DNA of 10,952 nt, from the NCBI GenBank assembly GCA_007123625.1, contig SKKS01000188.1, positions 1 to 10,952 on the forward strand, written 5' to 3'. A program made the translations under genes and the position numbers. The notes beneath the pieces were generated by a model, which saw only the letters and a list, made by a program, of their open reading frames with translations, made no database searches and had not been told where the DNA came from. Shown here piece by piece: positions 1 to 6,591 of this stretch. Position 1 is the stretch's first letter. Each line of letters begins with the position of its first letter. This DNA comes from Paracoccaceae bacterium (GTDB lineage Bacteria > Pseudomonadota > Alphaproteobacteria > Rhodobacterales > Rhodobacteraceae).

Positions 1-1038
1 CGCCGCCTCGGCCTCGGCCAGGGTGACGCCATCAGCTGGCGCGATGCCAAGGCTGAAGGTGCCATAGTCCCGCGCCGTGCCATTGTACCCGGCCCAGGCC
101 GACAGAGCGATGCCTTCGTCGATCACCAGTTGCCGCTCCAGCACCGAGGTCCGCGCCGTGCCGCCCAGCAGCGCAGCCAGCATCTGCAGCGCCGCCGCTT
201 CGGCCTGATCGCCGTTCTGGCGCACGGGAGCCAGGTACATCCGGCTCATGAAGGGCTGGCCCACGCGCGCATCTTCCAGCACCAGCCGTCGTTCGGCGAG
301 TTGCGGCGGCTCCATCGGGCGCACTACGGGCGCAACATCCGGATTGGGCGGGATGGGGCCGTAGTGTGTCTTGGCCAGGGCCAGCACTTCGTCGGCGCTG
401 ACATCGCCCGCAACGACAAGGATCGCATTGTTCGGGCCATAGTGCCGGGCATAGAACTCCATCGCATGATCGCCTGTCAGATCAGCCATTTCATGCCGCC
501 AGCCGATGATCGGCACGCCATAGCGGTGGTTCTGGAACAGCGCCGCGCGCATCTGTTCGTTCAGTTGCGCATTGGGGCGGCTTTCCAGTACCTGCCCGCG
601 CTCTTCAAGGATCACCGCGCGTTCGGGGCGCCATTCGGCCTCGGTGAACGACAAGTTGGCCATGCGGTCGGCTTCCATCTCCATCATCAGCTCCAGCCGG
701 TCCGAGGCCACGCGCTGAAAATAGCCGGTGTAGTCGAAACTGGTAAACGCATTGTCGCGCCCGCCCTGCGCCTCGACCGTGGCCGAAAATTCGCCGGGGT
801 CCCGCGTGTCGGTGCCCTTGAACATCAGGTGTTCCAGGAAATGCGCGATCCCCGACCGGCCCGGCGGCTCGTCCGCGGAGCCCACGCGGTACCATACCAT
901 GTGCACGGCTACCGGGGCGCGGCGGTCTTCGATCACCACCACCTCAAGCCCGTTTTCAAGGGTGAAGTGGCTGACCGGTTCGGCCCAGAGCGGGCGCGCG
1001 AGCAGCAGAAGCGACAGCAAGGAAATGCGCAGAAGCAC
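1..1038 (-). CDS. M16 (insulinase/pitrilysin-family) zinc peptidase, secreted, 3' part outside window
   Basis: The 346 N-terminal codons of a zinc metallopeptidase of the inverzincin family lie here, and the frame is still open at the left edge. A GTG start at 1038 is chosen because GGAGG-type purines sit just upstream and the first 19 residues form a signal peptide (basic start, Leu-rich core, cleavage near LWA/EP), so export to the periplasm is likely. The HxxEH zinc motif is HFLEH at residues 66-70, with the downstream acidic ligand region VILEER at about 142-147. The M16 C-terminal domain begins near residue 190 (YGPNNAILVVAGDVS). In this family such genes often come as tandem pairs, one catalytic and one not; the intact HxxEH makes this the catalytic type. 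It follows plsY after 90 nt and may be read with it or from a weak local promoter. The exact substrate is unknown. Confidence 0.93.
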   Translation of the reverse strand, partial: MLLRISLLSLLLLARPLWAEPVSHFTLENGLEVVVIEDRRAPVAVHMVWYRVGSADEPPGRSGIAHFLEHLMFKGTDTRDPGEFSATVEAQGGRDNAFTSFDYTGYFQRVASDRLELMMEMEADRMANLSFTEAEWRPERAVILEERGQVLESRPNAQLNEQMRAALFQNHRYGVPIIGWRHEMADLTGDHAMEFYARHYGPNNAILVVAGDVSADEVLALAKTHYGPIPPNPDVAPVVRPMEPPQLAERRLVLEDARVGQPFMSRMYLAPVRQNGDQAEAAALQMLAALLGGTARTSVLERQLVIDEGIALSAWAGYNGTARDYGTFSLGIAPADGVTLAEAEAA

Positions 1039-1128
1039 CGGAACCCCTCCTCCAGATCAGGATGATGGCAGAACAGTATTCAGCGGTGGCGCCGGATCAA
1101 GCGGGCATACGCGAACGTGACAGGCGCG

Positions 1129-1734
1129 TCACTTCCGCCCGAAGCGCGGCTCGGTCCCTGCCAGAAGCCGCGACAGGTTCGCGCGGTGGGTCCAGAAGAT
1201 CAGCGCGGCCATGGCCAGCAAAAGCGCGAATGCCGGCCCCTGCCCCGTGACCAGCGCCACCAGCGGCGCCAGCCCCGCCGCCACCAGCGCCGAAAGCGAC
1301 GAAATACGCGTCACCGCGAACACTGCCGCCCAGAACGCGCAGGCCGCCAGCCCGACCGGCCAGACCAGGGCCAGCGTCACGCCCAGCCAGGTCGCCACCC
1401 CCTTGCCGCCGCGAAAACCCAGAAACACCGGGAACACATGGCCCAGAAACGCTGCCAGCCCGGCCACTTGCGCCCCGTCGCGCCCGGCCAGCGCCAGCGC
1501 AATTGCCACCGCCGCCGCGCCCTTGGCCGCGTCCAGCAGCAGCGTCAGCGCCGCCGCCGCCTTGTTGCCGGTGCGCAAGACGTTGGTCGCGCCGATGTTG
1601 CCGGAGCCGATGCCACGCAGATCGCCCAACCCCATGGCGCGCGCCACCAGCGGGCCAAAGGCGACCGATCCCAGGCCATAACCCACAAGCCCCAGCACCC
1701 CGATCAGCCACAGCGGCGTTACCAGCTCGGGCAT
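1129..1734 (-). CDS. plsY: acyl-phosphate:glycerol-3-phosphate acyltransferase PlsY
   Basis: This is an integral membrane enzyme that moves an acyl group from acyl-phosphate (made by PlsX) onto sn-glycerol 3-phosphate, giving lysophosphatidic acid, the first step of phospholipid synthesis. The 201-residue length is normal for the family. All three cytoplasmic signature motifs are present: GSGNIGATN (43-51), the GHVFPVFLGFRGGKGVAT stretch (98-115, with the Gly/Lys-rich acyl-phosphate-binding core), and HRANLSRLLAGTE (183-195). About five hydrophobic segments separate them. The ATG at 1734 is preceded by a strong GGAGGA ribosome site lying in the end of the upstream gene. The gene starts 3 nt after the stop of the dihydroorotase-like gene, so the two are almost certainly cotranscribed. 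Confidence 0.97.
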   Translation of the reverse strand: MPELVTPLWLIGVLGLVGYGLGSVAFGPLVARAMGLGDLRGIGSGNIGATNVLRTGNKAAAALTLLLDAAKGAAAVAIALALAGRDGAQVAGLAAFLGHVFPVFLGFRGGKGVATWLGVTLALVWPVGLAACAFWAAVFAVTRISSLSALVAAGLAPLVALVTGQGPAFALLLAMAALIFWTHRANLSRLLAGTEPRFGRK

Positions 1735-1737
1735 GGC

Positions 1738-3021
1738 TCAATCCTCCTCATGCGGGAAGATGCGCGCGCCGCGGACCCAGGTGCCCAGAACCCGCCCCTC
1801 CATCCGCGCACCGTCGAAGGGGGTGTTCTTGGCCTTGGACTGCAGCGAGAAACGGTCCAGCACAAAGGGCGCATCGGGATCGAACAATACCAGATCGGCA
1901 GGCGCGCCGACCGCCAGCCGCCCGCCCTCCAGCCCCAGCCGCCGCGCCGGGTTCAGCGACAGCGCCCGCCACAGCTGCGGAAGGTTGAGCGCGCCTGCGT
2001 GATAAAGCCGCATCGCCGCCGGCAGCAGGGTCTCAAGACCCACGGCGCCGGCCGCCGCCGCCTCGAACGGAAGGCGCTTCGACTCCTCGTCCGCCGGCGT
2101 GTGCATGGAACAGATCACATCGACCAGCCCCGCACCCACCGCCGCGACCACCGCCAGCCTGTCATCCTCGGACCGCAAGGGCGGGGTGAGCTTGAAGAAG
2201 GTGCGGTAATCCGCAAGGTCGAATTCGTTCAGCGTCAGGTGGTGGATCGACACCCCTGCGGTCACGTCCAGCCCGTTGGCCTTGGCGCGTTCCAGCGCCG
2301 GAAGCGTGCGCGCGCAGGTGATCTGATCGGCGTGATAGGCCACGCCCGTCATCTCGACCAGGCCCATGTCGCGGTCGAAGCCCATCCGCTCGGCCAGCGG
2401 CGACACGCCGGGCAACCCCTTGAGTGCTGCGAACTTGCCGTTGGTGGCGCAGGTCCCGCGCGACAGGCCCGGGTCCTGTGGATGACCCACGACCAGTGCG
2501 CCCAGACCACGCGCATAGGTCAGGCACCGCGACAGGATGCGCGTGTCCTCAACCACGCGCGCCCCGTCGGTGAAGGCCACCGCGCCCGCGTCGCGCAGAA
2601 ACCCGATCTCGGCCATCTCGCGGCCTGCGCGCCCGCGCGTCAGCGCCGCCATGTGCCGGATCCGCACCGGCGTCTGGCTGGCGGCGCGGCGGGTCACGAA
2701 CTCCAGCACTTCGGGGGTGTCGACCGCCGGGTCGGTGTCGGGGCGCGCAACGATCGTGGTCACGCCGCCCGCCGCCGCAGCCCGCCCGGCCGAGCGGAAG
2801 CTTTCCACATGCCGCGCGCCGGGCTCGCCGACCTGCACACCCATGTCGACGATCCCGGGCGCCAGGCACTTGCCCGCGCAGTCGATCACCTGCGCACCCG
2901 CCGGTGGCGTGCCATCGGCCAGCACCTCGGCAATCGCGCCGTTCTCGACACGCAGAACGCCGGTCCGCTCCTCGCCCGCCTCGGGGTCGATCAGCCGCGC
3001 ATTGACGAACCACAGAGTCAT
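1738..3021 (-). CDS. pyrC: dihydroorotase-like protein (class I PyrC homologue), probably non-catalytic
   Basis: This 427-residue protein has the full-length class I dihydroorotase fold (cyclic amidohydrolase superfamily), shown by AAAAGGVTT at 81-89, FKLTPPLR at 276-283 and a C-terminal GLETLLPAAMRLYHAGAL-type stretch. The catalytic zinc site is eroded. The family motif DxHxHxR is here DMGVQVG (59-65), so both His are replaced (G61, Q63). The second His of the YHxxH motif is Q233 (H230 kept). The TDHAPH motif is SMHTPA (305-310), so the catalytic Asp is M306 and the following His is A310. It should not hydrolyse dihydroorotate. In Pseudomonas an inactive PyrC' is a structural partner of PyrB, and a similar role is inferred here, with active dihydroorotase encoded elsewhere. 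The start at 3021 is chosen for GAGGAAG just upstream; the frame is open to 3204 but without family similarity. Databases often label such proteins simply dihydroorotase. Confidence 0.9.
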   Translation of the reverse strand: MTLWFVNARLIDPEAGEERTGVLRVENGAIAEVLADGTPPAGAQVIDCAGKCLAPGIVDMGVQVGEPGARHVESFRSAGRAAAAGGVTTIVARPDTDPAVDTPEVLEFVTRRAASQTPVRIRHMAALTRGRAGREMAEIGFLRDAGAVAFTDGARVVEDTRILSRCLTYARGLGALVVGHPQDPGLSRGTCATNGKFAALKGLPGVSPLAERMGFDRDMGLVEMTGVAYHADQITCARTLPALERAKANGLDVTAGVSIHHLTLNEFDLADYRTFFKLTPPLRSEDDRLAVVAAVGAGLVDVICSMHTPADEESKRLPFEAAAAGAVGLETLLPAAMRLYHAGALNLPQLWRALSLNPARRLGLEGGRLAVGAPADLVLFDPDAPFVLDRFSLQSKAKNTPFDGARMEGRVLGTWVRGARIFPHEED

Positions 3022-3039
3022 GTCTTCCTCATCGCCTTG

Positions 3040-3096
3040 CCGGAAATACTCCGGGGGGTGAGGTGCCACCGGCACCGAGGGGGGCAGCGCCCCCCT
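3040..3096. repeat. triple-hairpin GC-rich intergenic element (REP-like)
   Basis: Three inverted repeats follow one another in the 106-nt gap between two genes. CCGGA/TCCGG (3040-3044 / 3050-3054) has a 5-nt loop. GGTGCC/GGCACC (3062-3067 / 3071-3076) has a 3-nt loop. A perfect 8-bp stem lies at 3078-3085 / 3089-3096 (G6 and C6 tracts) with loop AGC. No T-run follows on either strand, so it is not a classical terminator. Read on the minus strand, the CCCCCCGGAGTATTT core followed by a purine-rich end resembles, from memory, a dispersed intergenic motif of Rhodobacterales genomes. The repeat status is inference from memory; the hairpins are directly visible. Confidence 0.6.
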
Positions 3097-3127
3097 TCCT
3101 GCGCCTGAAGCCCCGCCAGTCGACCGC

Positions 3128-3598
3128 TCATACGCCTGCCCGCTTCGAGCGGCGATCTTGCGCGCGCAGGATGGTTTCCACCACATCCTCGGCGCCGGCG
3201 ACATGCTTGATCAGATGCTTGTCGCCCGTCCGGGTGACCAGTTGCACATCCGCGAACAGCCGCCGCACGGTGGTCAACTCCAGCAGGAACACGTTGCGTC
3301 CGCCCGGGCCGACCAGACGCCGGTTGGTCAGCACCCAGTGCACGCCCATCTGTTCGGAATACAGATACGCCCCGCGCACCCCGAGCGCCAGCACCGCGCC
3401 AAGCGAGCCGATCAGCCAGTGCTCGGTGCCCGCCACCGCCAGCACCATGCCCACGAGTCCCATGCCCAGCACTGCCAGCACAAGGTGGTCGCGCAGATAG
3501 GTGCCCTTGTCCGAGCGGATATCGATCAGCCGCTTCTCGCCTTTTTCCAGTTCAAGAACGGTGTCCGCGACGCGCGTCTGCGGGATGAGTTCAGCCAT
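3128..3598 (-). CDS. small membrane protein with bacterial PH-like (bPH/YdbT-type) domain
   Basis: This is a 156-residue conserved-looking protein of unknown function. Residues 1-37 form a soluble, acidic/basic N-terminus. Two hydrophobic segments (about 38-56 and 60-79) form a membrane hairpin. The C-terminal half, with HWVLTNRRLV at 87-96, the LLELTTVRRL strand and HLIKHVAGAEDVVETIL at 128-144, looks like the bacterial pleckstrin-homology-like fold (bPH_2 group), which usually faces the cytoplasm. The start overlaps the last 8 nt of pyrB, a sign of translational coupling, and the dihydroorotase-like gene follows after 106 nt. Its position inside a pyrimidine cluster hints at a link with PyrB/PyrC, but nothing in the protein shows an enzymatic role. 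I assign the fold from pattern only. Confidence 0.85.
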   Translation of the reverse strand: MAELIPQTRVADTVLELEKGEKRLIDIRSDKGTYLRDHLVLAVLGMGLVGMVLAVAGTEHWLIGSLGAVLALGVRGAYLYSEQMGVHWVLTNRRLVGPGGRNVFLLELTTVRRLFADVQLVTRTGDKHLIKHVAGAEDVVETILRAQDRRSKRAGV

Positions 3599-4559
3599 CG
3601 CCCATCCCCCGCAGCCGTTCGCGCTGGCGCGTTTCGCGCAGGGTCTGCGCCAGACTGTCCATCACCGCCATGCGCACCGCCACACCCATTTCCACCTGCT
3701 CCTGAATGACCGAACGGTTGATGTCATCGGCGATCATGCCGTCAATCTCGACCCCGCGGTTCATGGGGCCCGGGTGCATGACGATGGCATCGTCCCTCGC
3801 ACAGGCAAGCTTCTCGGCATCCAGCCCGTAGCGGTCGAAATACTCGCGCTCGGAAGGGATGAAGCCGCCGTCCATGCGCTCGCGCTGCAGGCGCAGCATC
3901 ATCACCACATCGGCCCCTTCAAGACCCGCGCGCATGTCGTCATAAACCTCGCATCCCCAGTCGGCGGCGCCCGAGGGCATCAGGGTCGGCGGCCCCACCA
4001 GCCGCACGCGGCTTTCCATGCGGTTCAGCAGCAGGATGTTCGAGCGCGCCACCCGGCTGTGGGCGATGTCGCCGCAGATCGCCACCACCAGTCGGTGCAG
4101 CCGCCCTTTCGCGCGCCGGATGGTCAGCGCGTCCAGCAATGCCTGCGTGGGGTGCTCATGGCGTCCGTCGCCTGCGTTGATCACCGCGCAATTCACCTTC
4201 TGCGCCAACAGGTCCACCGCACCCGAATGTGGATGGCGCACCACCAGCAGATCCGGGTGCATGGCATTGAGCGTCAACGCCGTGTCGATCAGCGTCTCGC
4301 CCTTCTTCACGCTGGAATGCGCCATGGACATGTTCATCACATCCGCGCCCAGGCGCTTGCCCGCCAGCTCGAAACTGGCCTGGGTGCGGGTCGAGGCCTC
4401 GAAGAACATGTTGATCTGGGTCATGCCTGCCAACGCCTCGGCGTGCTTGCTGGCCGAGCGGTTGAGCGCGACATACTCATCGGCCAGATCCAGCAACGCC
4501 GTGATCTCGTCCGGGCGCAGGGACTCAATGCCCAGAAAATGCGCGCGCCTGAACGTCAT
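3591..4559 (-). CDS. pyrB: aspartate carbamoyltransferase catalytic chain PyrB
   Basis: This enzyme condenses carbamoyl phosphate with L-aspartate to give N-carbamoyl-L-aspartate, the committed step of pyrimidine synthesis in the cytoplasm. The 322-residue length is normal for the ATCase catalytic chain. Family motifs are intact: the carbamoyl-phosphate loop FFEASTRTQASFE (52-64; STRT at 56-59), KKGETL with its catalytic-loop Lys (85-90), HPTQALLD (136-143), RLQRERM in the aspartate-binding part, and HPGPMNRG (262-269). No regulatory chain gene (pyrI) is adjacent; instead the next gene overlaps the pyrB stop by 8 nt. The ATG at 4559 gives the MTFRRAHFLGIESL start typical of the family, with AGGGGA upstream. 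A consensus-like promoter lies about 30 bp before the gene. Confidence 0.97.
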   Translation of the reverse strand: MTFRRAHFLGIESLRPDEITALLDLADEYVALNRSASKHAEALAGMTQINMFFEASTRTQASFELAGKRLGADVMNMSMAHSSVKKGETLIDTALTLNAMHPDLLVVRHPHSGAVDLLAQKVNCAVINAGDGRHEHPTQALLDALTIRRAKGRLHRLVVAICGDIAHSRVARSNILLLNRMESRVRLVGPPTLMPSGAADWGCEVYDDMRAGLEGADVVMMLRLQRERMDGGFIPSEREYFDRYGLDAEKLACARDDAIVMHPGPMNRGVEIDGMIADDINRSVIQEQVEMGVAVRMAVMDSLAQTLRETRQRERLRGMGDG

Positions 4560-4588
4560 GCCGGAAATCCCCTATGCCTGCCCCCGGG

Positions 4589-4617
4589 CTTATAGAAAGC
4601 ACAGGCGGGCCGGGCAA
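4589..4617 (-). promoter_or_regulatory. predicted sigma70-type promoter of pyrB
   Basis: On the minus strand TTGCCC (4617-4612; 4 of 6 to TTGACA) is separated by exactly 17 bp from TATAAG (4594-4589; 5 of 6 to TATAAT). The predicted start, near 4582, gives a leader of only about 22 nt before the pyrB ATG, so there is no room for a UTP-sensing attenuator of the leader-peptide type. Confidence 0.65.
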
Positions 4618-4620
4618 GCG

Positions 4621-4651
4621 TTGTTCGGCGTTCCTGCGAACGCCGAAGCAA
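4621..4651. repeat. perfect 10-bp inverted repeat immediately upstream of the pyrB -35 box
   Basis: TTCGGCGTTC (4624-4633) and GAACGCCGAA (4638-4647) pair perfectly around the loop CTGC. After one unpaired base (G4648) the outer TTG (4621-4623) and CAA (4649-4651) also pair. It lies 3 bp upstream of the -35 hexamer and about 90 bp after the stop of the preceding minus-strand gene. No T-run follows in either direction, so it could be a poor terminator of the upstream pair or an operator. A second, weaker stem (GGCGCA/TGCGCC, 4676-4681 / 4687-4692) lies in the same gap. Confidence 0.55.
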
Positions 4652-4742
4652 TTTGGTGTCAACAGGTTCCGCCAAGGCGCAGGCTATGCGCCGTCCCCCT
4701 CCCCCCAAACGGTGAGGTCGGGTCGCGCGGCAGCGCGGACCC

Positions 4743-5336
4743 TCAGCGCGCGGTCAGTCGCAAGGTGCGCAGCCCCGGGGTATGTTCCAGAACGGCACCC
4801 GTTCCCGGCCCGTCGCCCTGCAGCATCGCCACTGCGCCCGGGGGCAGGCCAAGCCGGTGCAGGTGGTCCATCAGCACTGTCGCGGACACCGCACCACCCG
4901 GCGCGGGCTTGACGATCACCGGACGTGCCGCCGCCAGCGCCGCGCGCAACACCCCGGCTTGCGCCACCGGGGACATGGCCGCAGGCAACAACAGCGCCAG
5001 TGGCCCCGGCCCTGTCGAGAGCTTTGTTCCCGGAACGATCCCCCCCGGGGCGCCTCGTTCCAGCCTCTGCGCCGCATCCAGCGCGCCCAGCAGCGCGGGT
5101 CGTGCGGCATCGAATGCGGCCAGCCATTCCTGCTGTCGCGCGGGCGCGGTCATGACCATCTGCGCCGCCTCGGCCCAGGCCAGTGCCCGTGCCACGTCCG
5201 CAGCACCTGCGGGCACGATCTGTCCGGGGACCCGCCCGCAGACCAATGTTACCGGCTGCGCCGCGGTGGCCAAGGGCGCGCGCCACGCGCCGCCCACATA
5301 ATGCGTGATCAGCTTTTCCGACAGGTCATCGAGCAT
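4743..5336 (-). CDS. truncated aldehyde-dehydrogenase-family protein (N-terminal, coenzyme-binding part only)
   Basis: This 197-residue protein resembles the first part of the ALDH superfamily. HYVGGAWRAP (12-21) matches the usual N-terminal strand; the GPLALLLPAAMSPVAQAGVLRAALAAARPVIVKPAP region (111-146) contains the Lys-Pro (K143-P144) of the NAD(P)-binding segment; and LGLPPGAVAMLQGDGPGTGAVL (162-183) matches the loop before the Rossmann glycine strand. It stops at LRLTAR, just where full ALDHs continue into FTGS and the catalytic Glu and Cys domain, so it cannot be an ordinary dehydrogenase. The DNA beyond the stop shows no remnant of the missing half. The ATG at 5336 shares one base with the TGA of the nucleosidase gene (TGATG), so translation is coupled; a GTG one codon earlier is possible. 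It may be a pseudogene remnant or a repurposed short protein. Function unknown. Confidence 0.72.
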   Translation of the reverse strand: MLDDLSEKLITHYVGGAWRAPLATAAQPVTLVCGRVPGQIVPAGAADVARALAWAEAAQMVMTAPARQQEWLAAFDAARPALLGALDAAQRLERGAPGGIVPGTKLSTGPGPLALLLPAAMSPVAQAGVLRAALAAARPVIVKPAPGGAVSATVLMDHLHRLGLPPGAVAMLQGDGPGTGAVLEHTPGLRTLRLTAR

Positions 5337-5980
5337 CACCGCACGGGCGCCCCGCGCTCCAGGTGCGCCGCCAGAAGGTCCACCGCCCCGGCCAGCCGTT
5401 CATCCACCAGATGCAGGTAATCGGTCCAGTCGCTCAACCCCTCCAGCGGGTGCGCCCCGTCCGAAATCCCCCGCAGCGCCACGAGCGGCACACCGAAGCG
5501 CTGGCAGGCGCGCAGGATCGCAAAGGTTTCCATATCCACCATGTCCTGCGCGATCGCGTCATAGGCCGCGCCCGAAACGATGTTGCCCCCGGTGGACAGG
5601 CTGGCCTGCGCCACGCCAGGGATCTGCAACGGCAGGTCCAGCTCCGCGGGCAGGTCCAGAAACGGCGTGATACCGCGCGGAAATCCCAGCGGGCTGGCAT
5701 CCATGTCGCGGTAAGCCACGCGGCTGGCCTGATAGACCCCGCCCTGATCCAGACGCGCAGATCCGGCCGAGCCGAGCGAGACCACCAGATCCACGCCTAT
5801 GCCCGCACCATTCACCGCCCCGGCCAGCGCCGCCGTCGCCGCCACTGCGCCTTCGACCGGGCCAACGCCGGTGATGACTGGCGTGAAGCGCGCGCGCAGA
5901 TTGGCCCCGTATTCGGGTTCGGCGGCCATCAGGAACAGCACGCGCTGTCCTGCAACGGGGGTGATGGGAATGTCGGTCAT
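5336..5980 (-). CDS. mtnN: 5'-methylthioadenosine/S-adenosylhomocysteine nucleosidase
   Basis: This cytoplasmic purine-nucleoside hydrolase is predicted to cleave adenine from methylthioadenosine, S-adenosylhomocysteine and possibly 5'-deoxyadenosine, removing by-products of SAM use. At 214 residues it has the expected size of the PNP/UDP_1 family. Visible motifs are the N-terminal MAAEPEYG with E23 in the place of the E. coli catalytic-pocket E12, TGVGP (37-41), the SLGSAG turn (68-73), the Y-x-D-x-DASPLGF strand (90-100), VDMETFAI (148-155; M150/E151 ribose contacts) and RGISDGA (170-176; D174 equivalent to the catalytic D197). The start at 5980 fits the family; the longer frame to 6046 adds residues without similarity. 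It lies 70 nt after the rpsI terminator, so it probably has its own promoter, of which only weak candidates are seen. It is coupled to the ALDH-like gene. Confidence 0.88.
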   Translation of the reverse strand: MTDIPITPVAGQRVLFLMAAEPEYGANLRARFTPVITGVGPVEGAVAATAALAGAVNGAGIGVDLVVSLGSAGSARLDQGGVYQASRVAYRDMDASPLGFPRGITPFLDLPAELDLPLQIPGVAQASLSTGGNIVSGAAYDAIAQDMVDMETFAILRACQRFGVPLVALRGISDGAHPLEGLSDWTDYLHLVDERLAGAVDLLAAHLERGAPVR

Positions 5981-6049
5981 GAAAGCGCCCCGGATGCTGC
6001 GACGTGATGATGGCGCACCCGCGCAGATGCGCGCAAGGTCTGACAACGG

Positions 6050-6079
6050 AAAACGCCGCCCGGCGAAAACCGGACGGCG
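6050..6079 (-). terminator. rho-independent terminator after rpsI
   Basis: Read on the minus strand, a 10-bp stem CGCCGTCCGG / CCGGGCGGCG (6079-6070 / 6063-6054, one G-U wobble) encloses a 6-nt loop and is followed directly by TTTT (6053-6050). It lies 28 nt after the rpsI stop codon and closes the rplM-rpsI operon before mtnN. Confidence 0.85.
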
Positions 6080-6106
6080 CGAACTCTGAACAATGGCCGG
6101 CCCGGA

Positions 6107-6589
6107 TCAGCGCTTCGAGAACTGGAAGCTGCGGCGTGCCTTGGCCTTGCCGTACTTCTTGCGTTCCACCACGCGCGAGTCGCGGGTCAGGAAGCCTGCG
6201 GCCTTGAGCGCGCCACGCAGTGCAGGATCGTAGAACTGCAGCGCCTTCGAGATGCCGTGCTTCACCGCACCTGCCTGCCCTGACAGCCCGCCGCCCTTGA
6301 CCGTGGCCATGACGTCGAACTGGTCGGACACTCCGGCCACCTGGAACGGCTGGCGCAGGATCATCTGCAGCACCGGACGGGCGAAGTAATCGTTGATCGG
6401 CTTGCCGTTCACGGTCACGCGGCCCGAGCCGGGCTTGATCCAGACACGGGCGACCGCGTCCTTGCGCTTGCCGGTTGCATACGCGCGGCCCAGCGAATCA
6501 CGCTTGGGCTCGCGTGCCGGGGCTTCGGACGCCGCGGTCCCGGCAACGGCGGATTTCAGATCGTCGAGGGATTTGAGGTCTTCGGCCAT
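6107..6589 (-). CDS. rpsI: 30S ribosomal protein S9 (uS9)
   Basis: S9 sits in the head of the small ribosomal subunit, and its C-terminal tail touches P-site tRNA. The body begins near residue 37 (YATGKRKDAVARVWIKPG) and includes the GGGLSGQAGAVKHGISKAL segment; the protein ends in the conserved SKR tail. The protein is 160 residues, about 30 longer than E. coli S9, because of an acidic/Ala-rich N-terminal extension (1-35). Such an extension is common in alphaproteobacterial S9 and is in frame with the ATG at 6589. The gene starts 2 nt after the rplM stop, the universal L13-S9 pairing. A terminator follows. Confidence 0.98.
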   Translation of the reverse strand: MAEDLKSLDDLKSAVAGTAASEAPAREPKRDSLGRAYATGKRKDAVARVWIKPGSGRVTVNGKPINDYFARPVLQMILRQPFQVAGVSDQFDVMATVKGGGLSGQAGAVKHGISKALQFYDPALRGALKAAGFLTRDSRVVERKKYGKAKARRSFQFSKR

Positions 6590-6591
6590 GT

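Noticed and set aside
130..1065. A 311-codon open frame on the plus strand
   Set aside because: It is antisense to the M16 peptidase, whose signal peptide and HFLEH motif show the minus strand to be coding; the plus-strand product has shadow-like composition.
1117..3108. A 663-codon open frame on the plus strand
   Set aside because: It lies antisense to plsY and the dihydroorotase-like gene, is rich in Arg, Gln, His and Pro as expected for GC-rich shadow frames, has no recognisable motif, and both genes beneath it are clear family members.
3501..4595. A 364-codon open frame on the plus strand
   Set aside because: It is antisense to pyrB, which has all ATCase motifs; the composition is rich in His, Gln and Arg and there is no family similarity.
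4692..4706. C-rich run (G-rich on the minus strand) as a second G-quadruplex
   Set aside because: Only two interrupted G tracts are present, so it does not meet a four-tract motif.
6485..6589. N-terminal extension of S9 as an unusual fusion
   Set aside because: Extensions of about 30 residues are common in alphaproteobacterial S9 proteins, so this is ordinary for the group.
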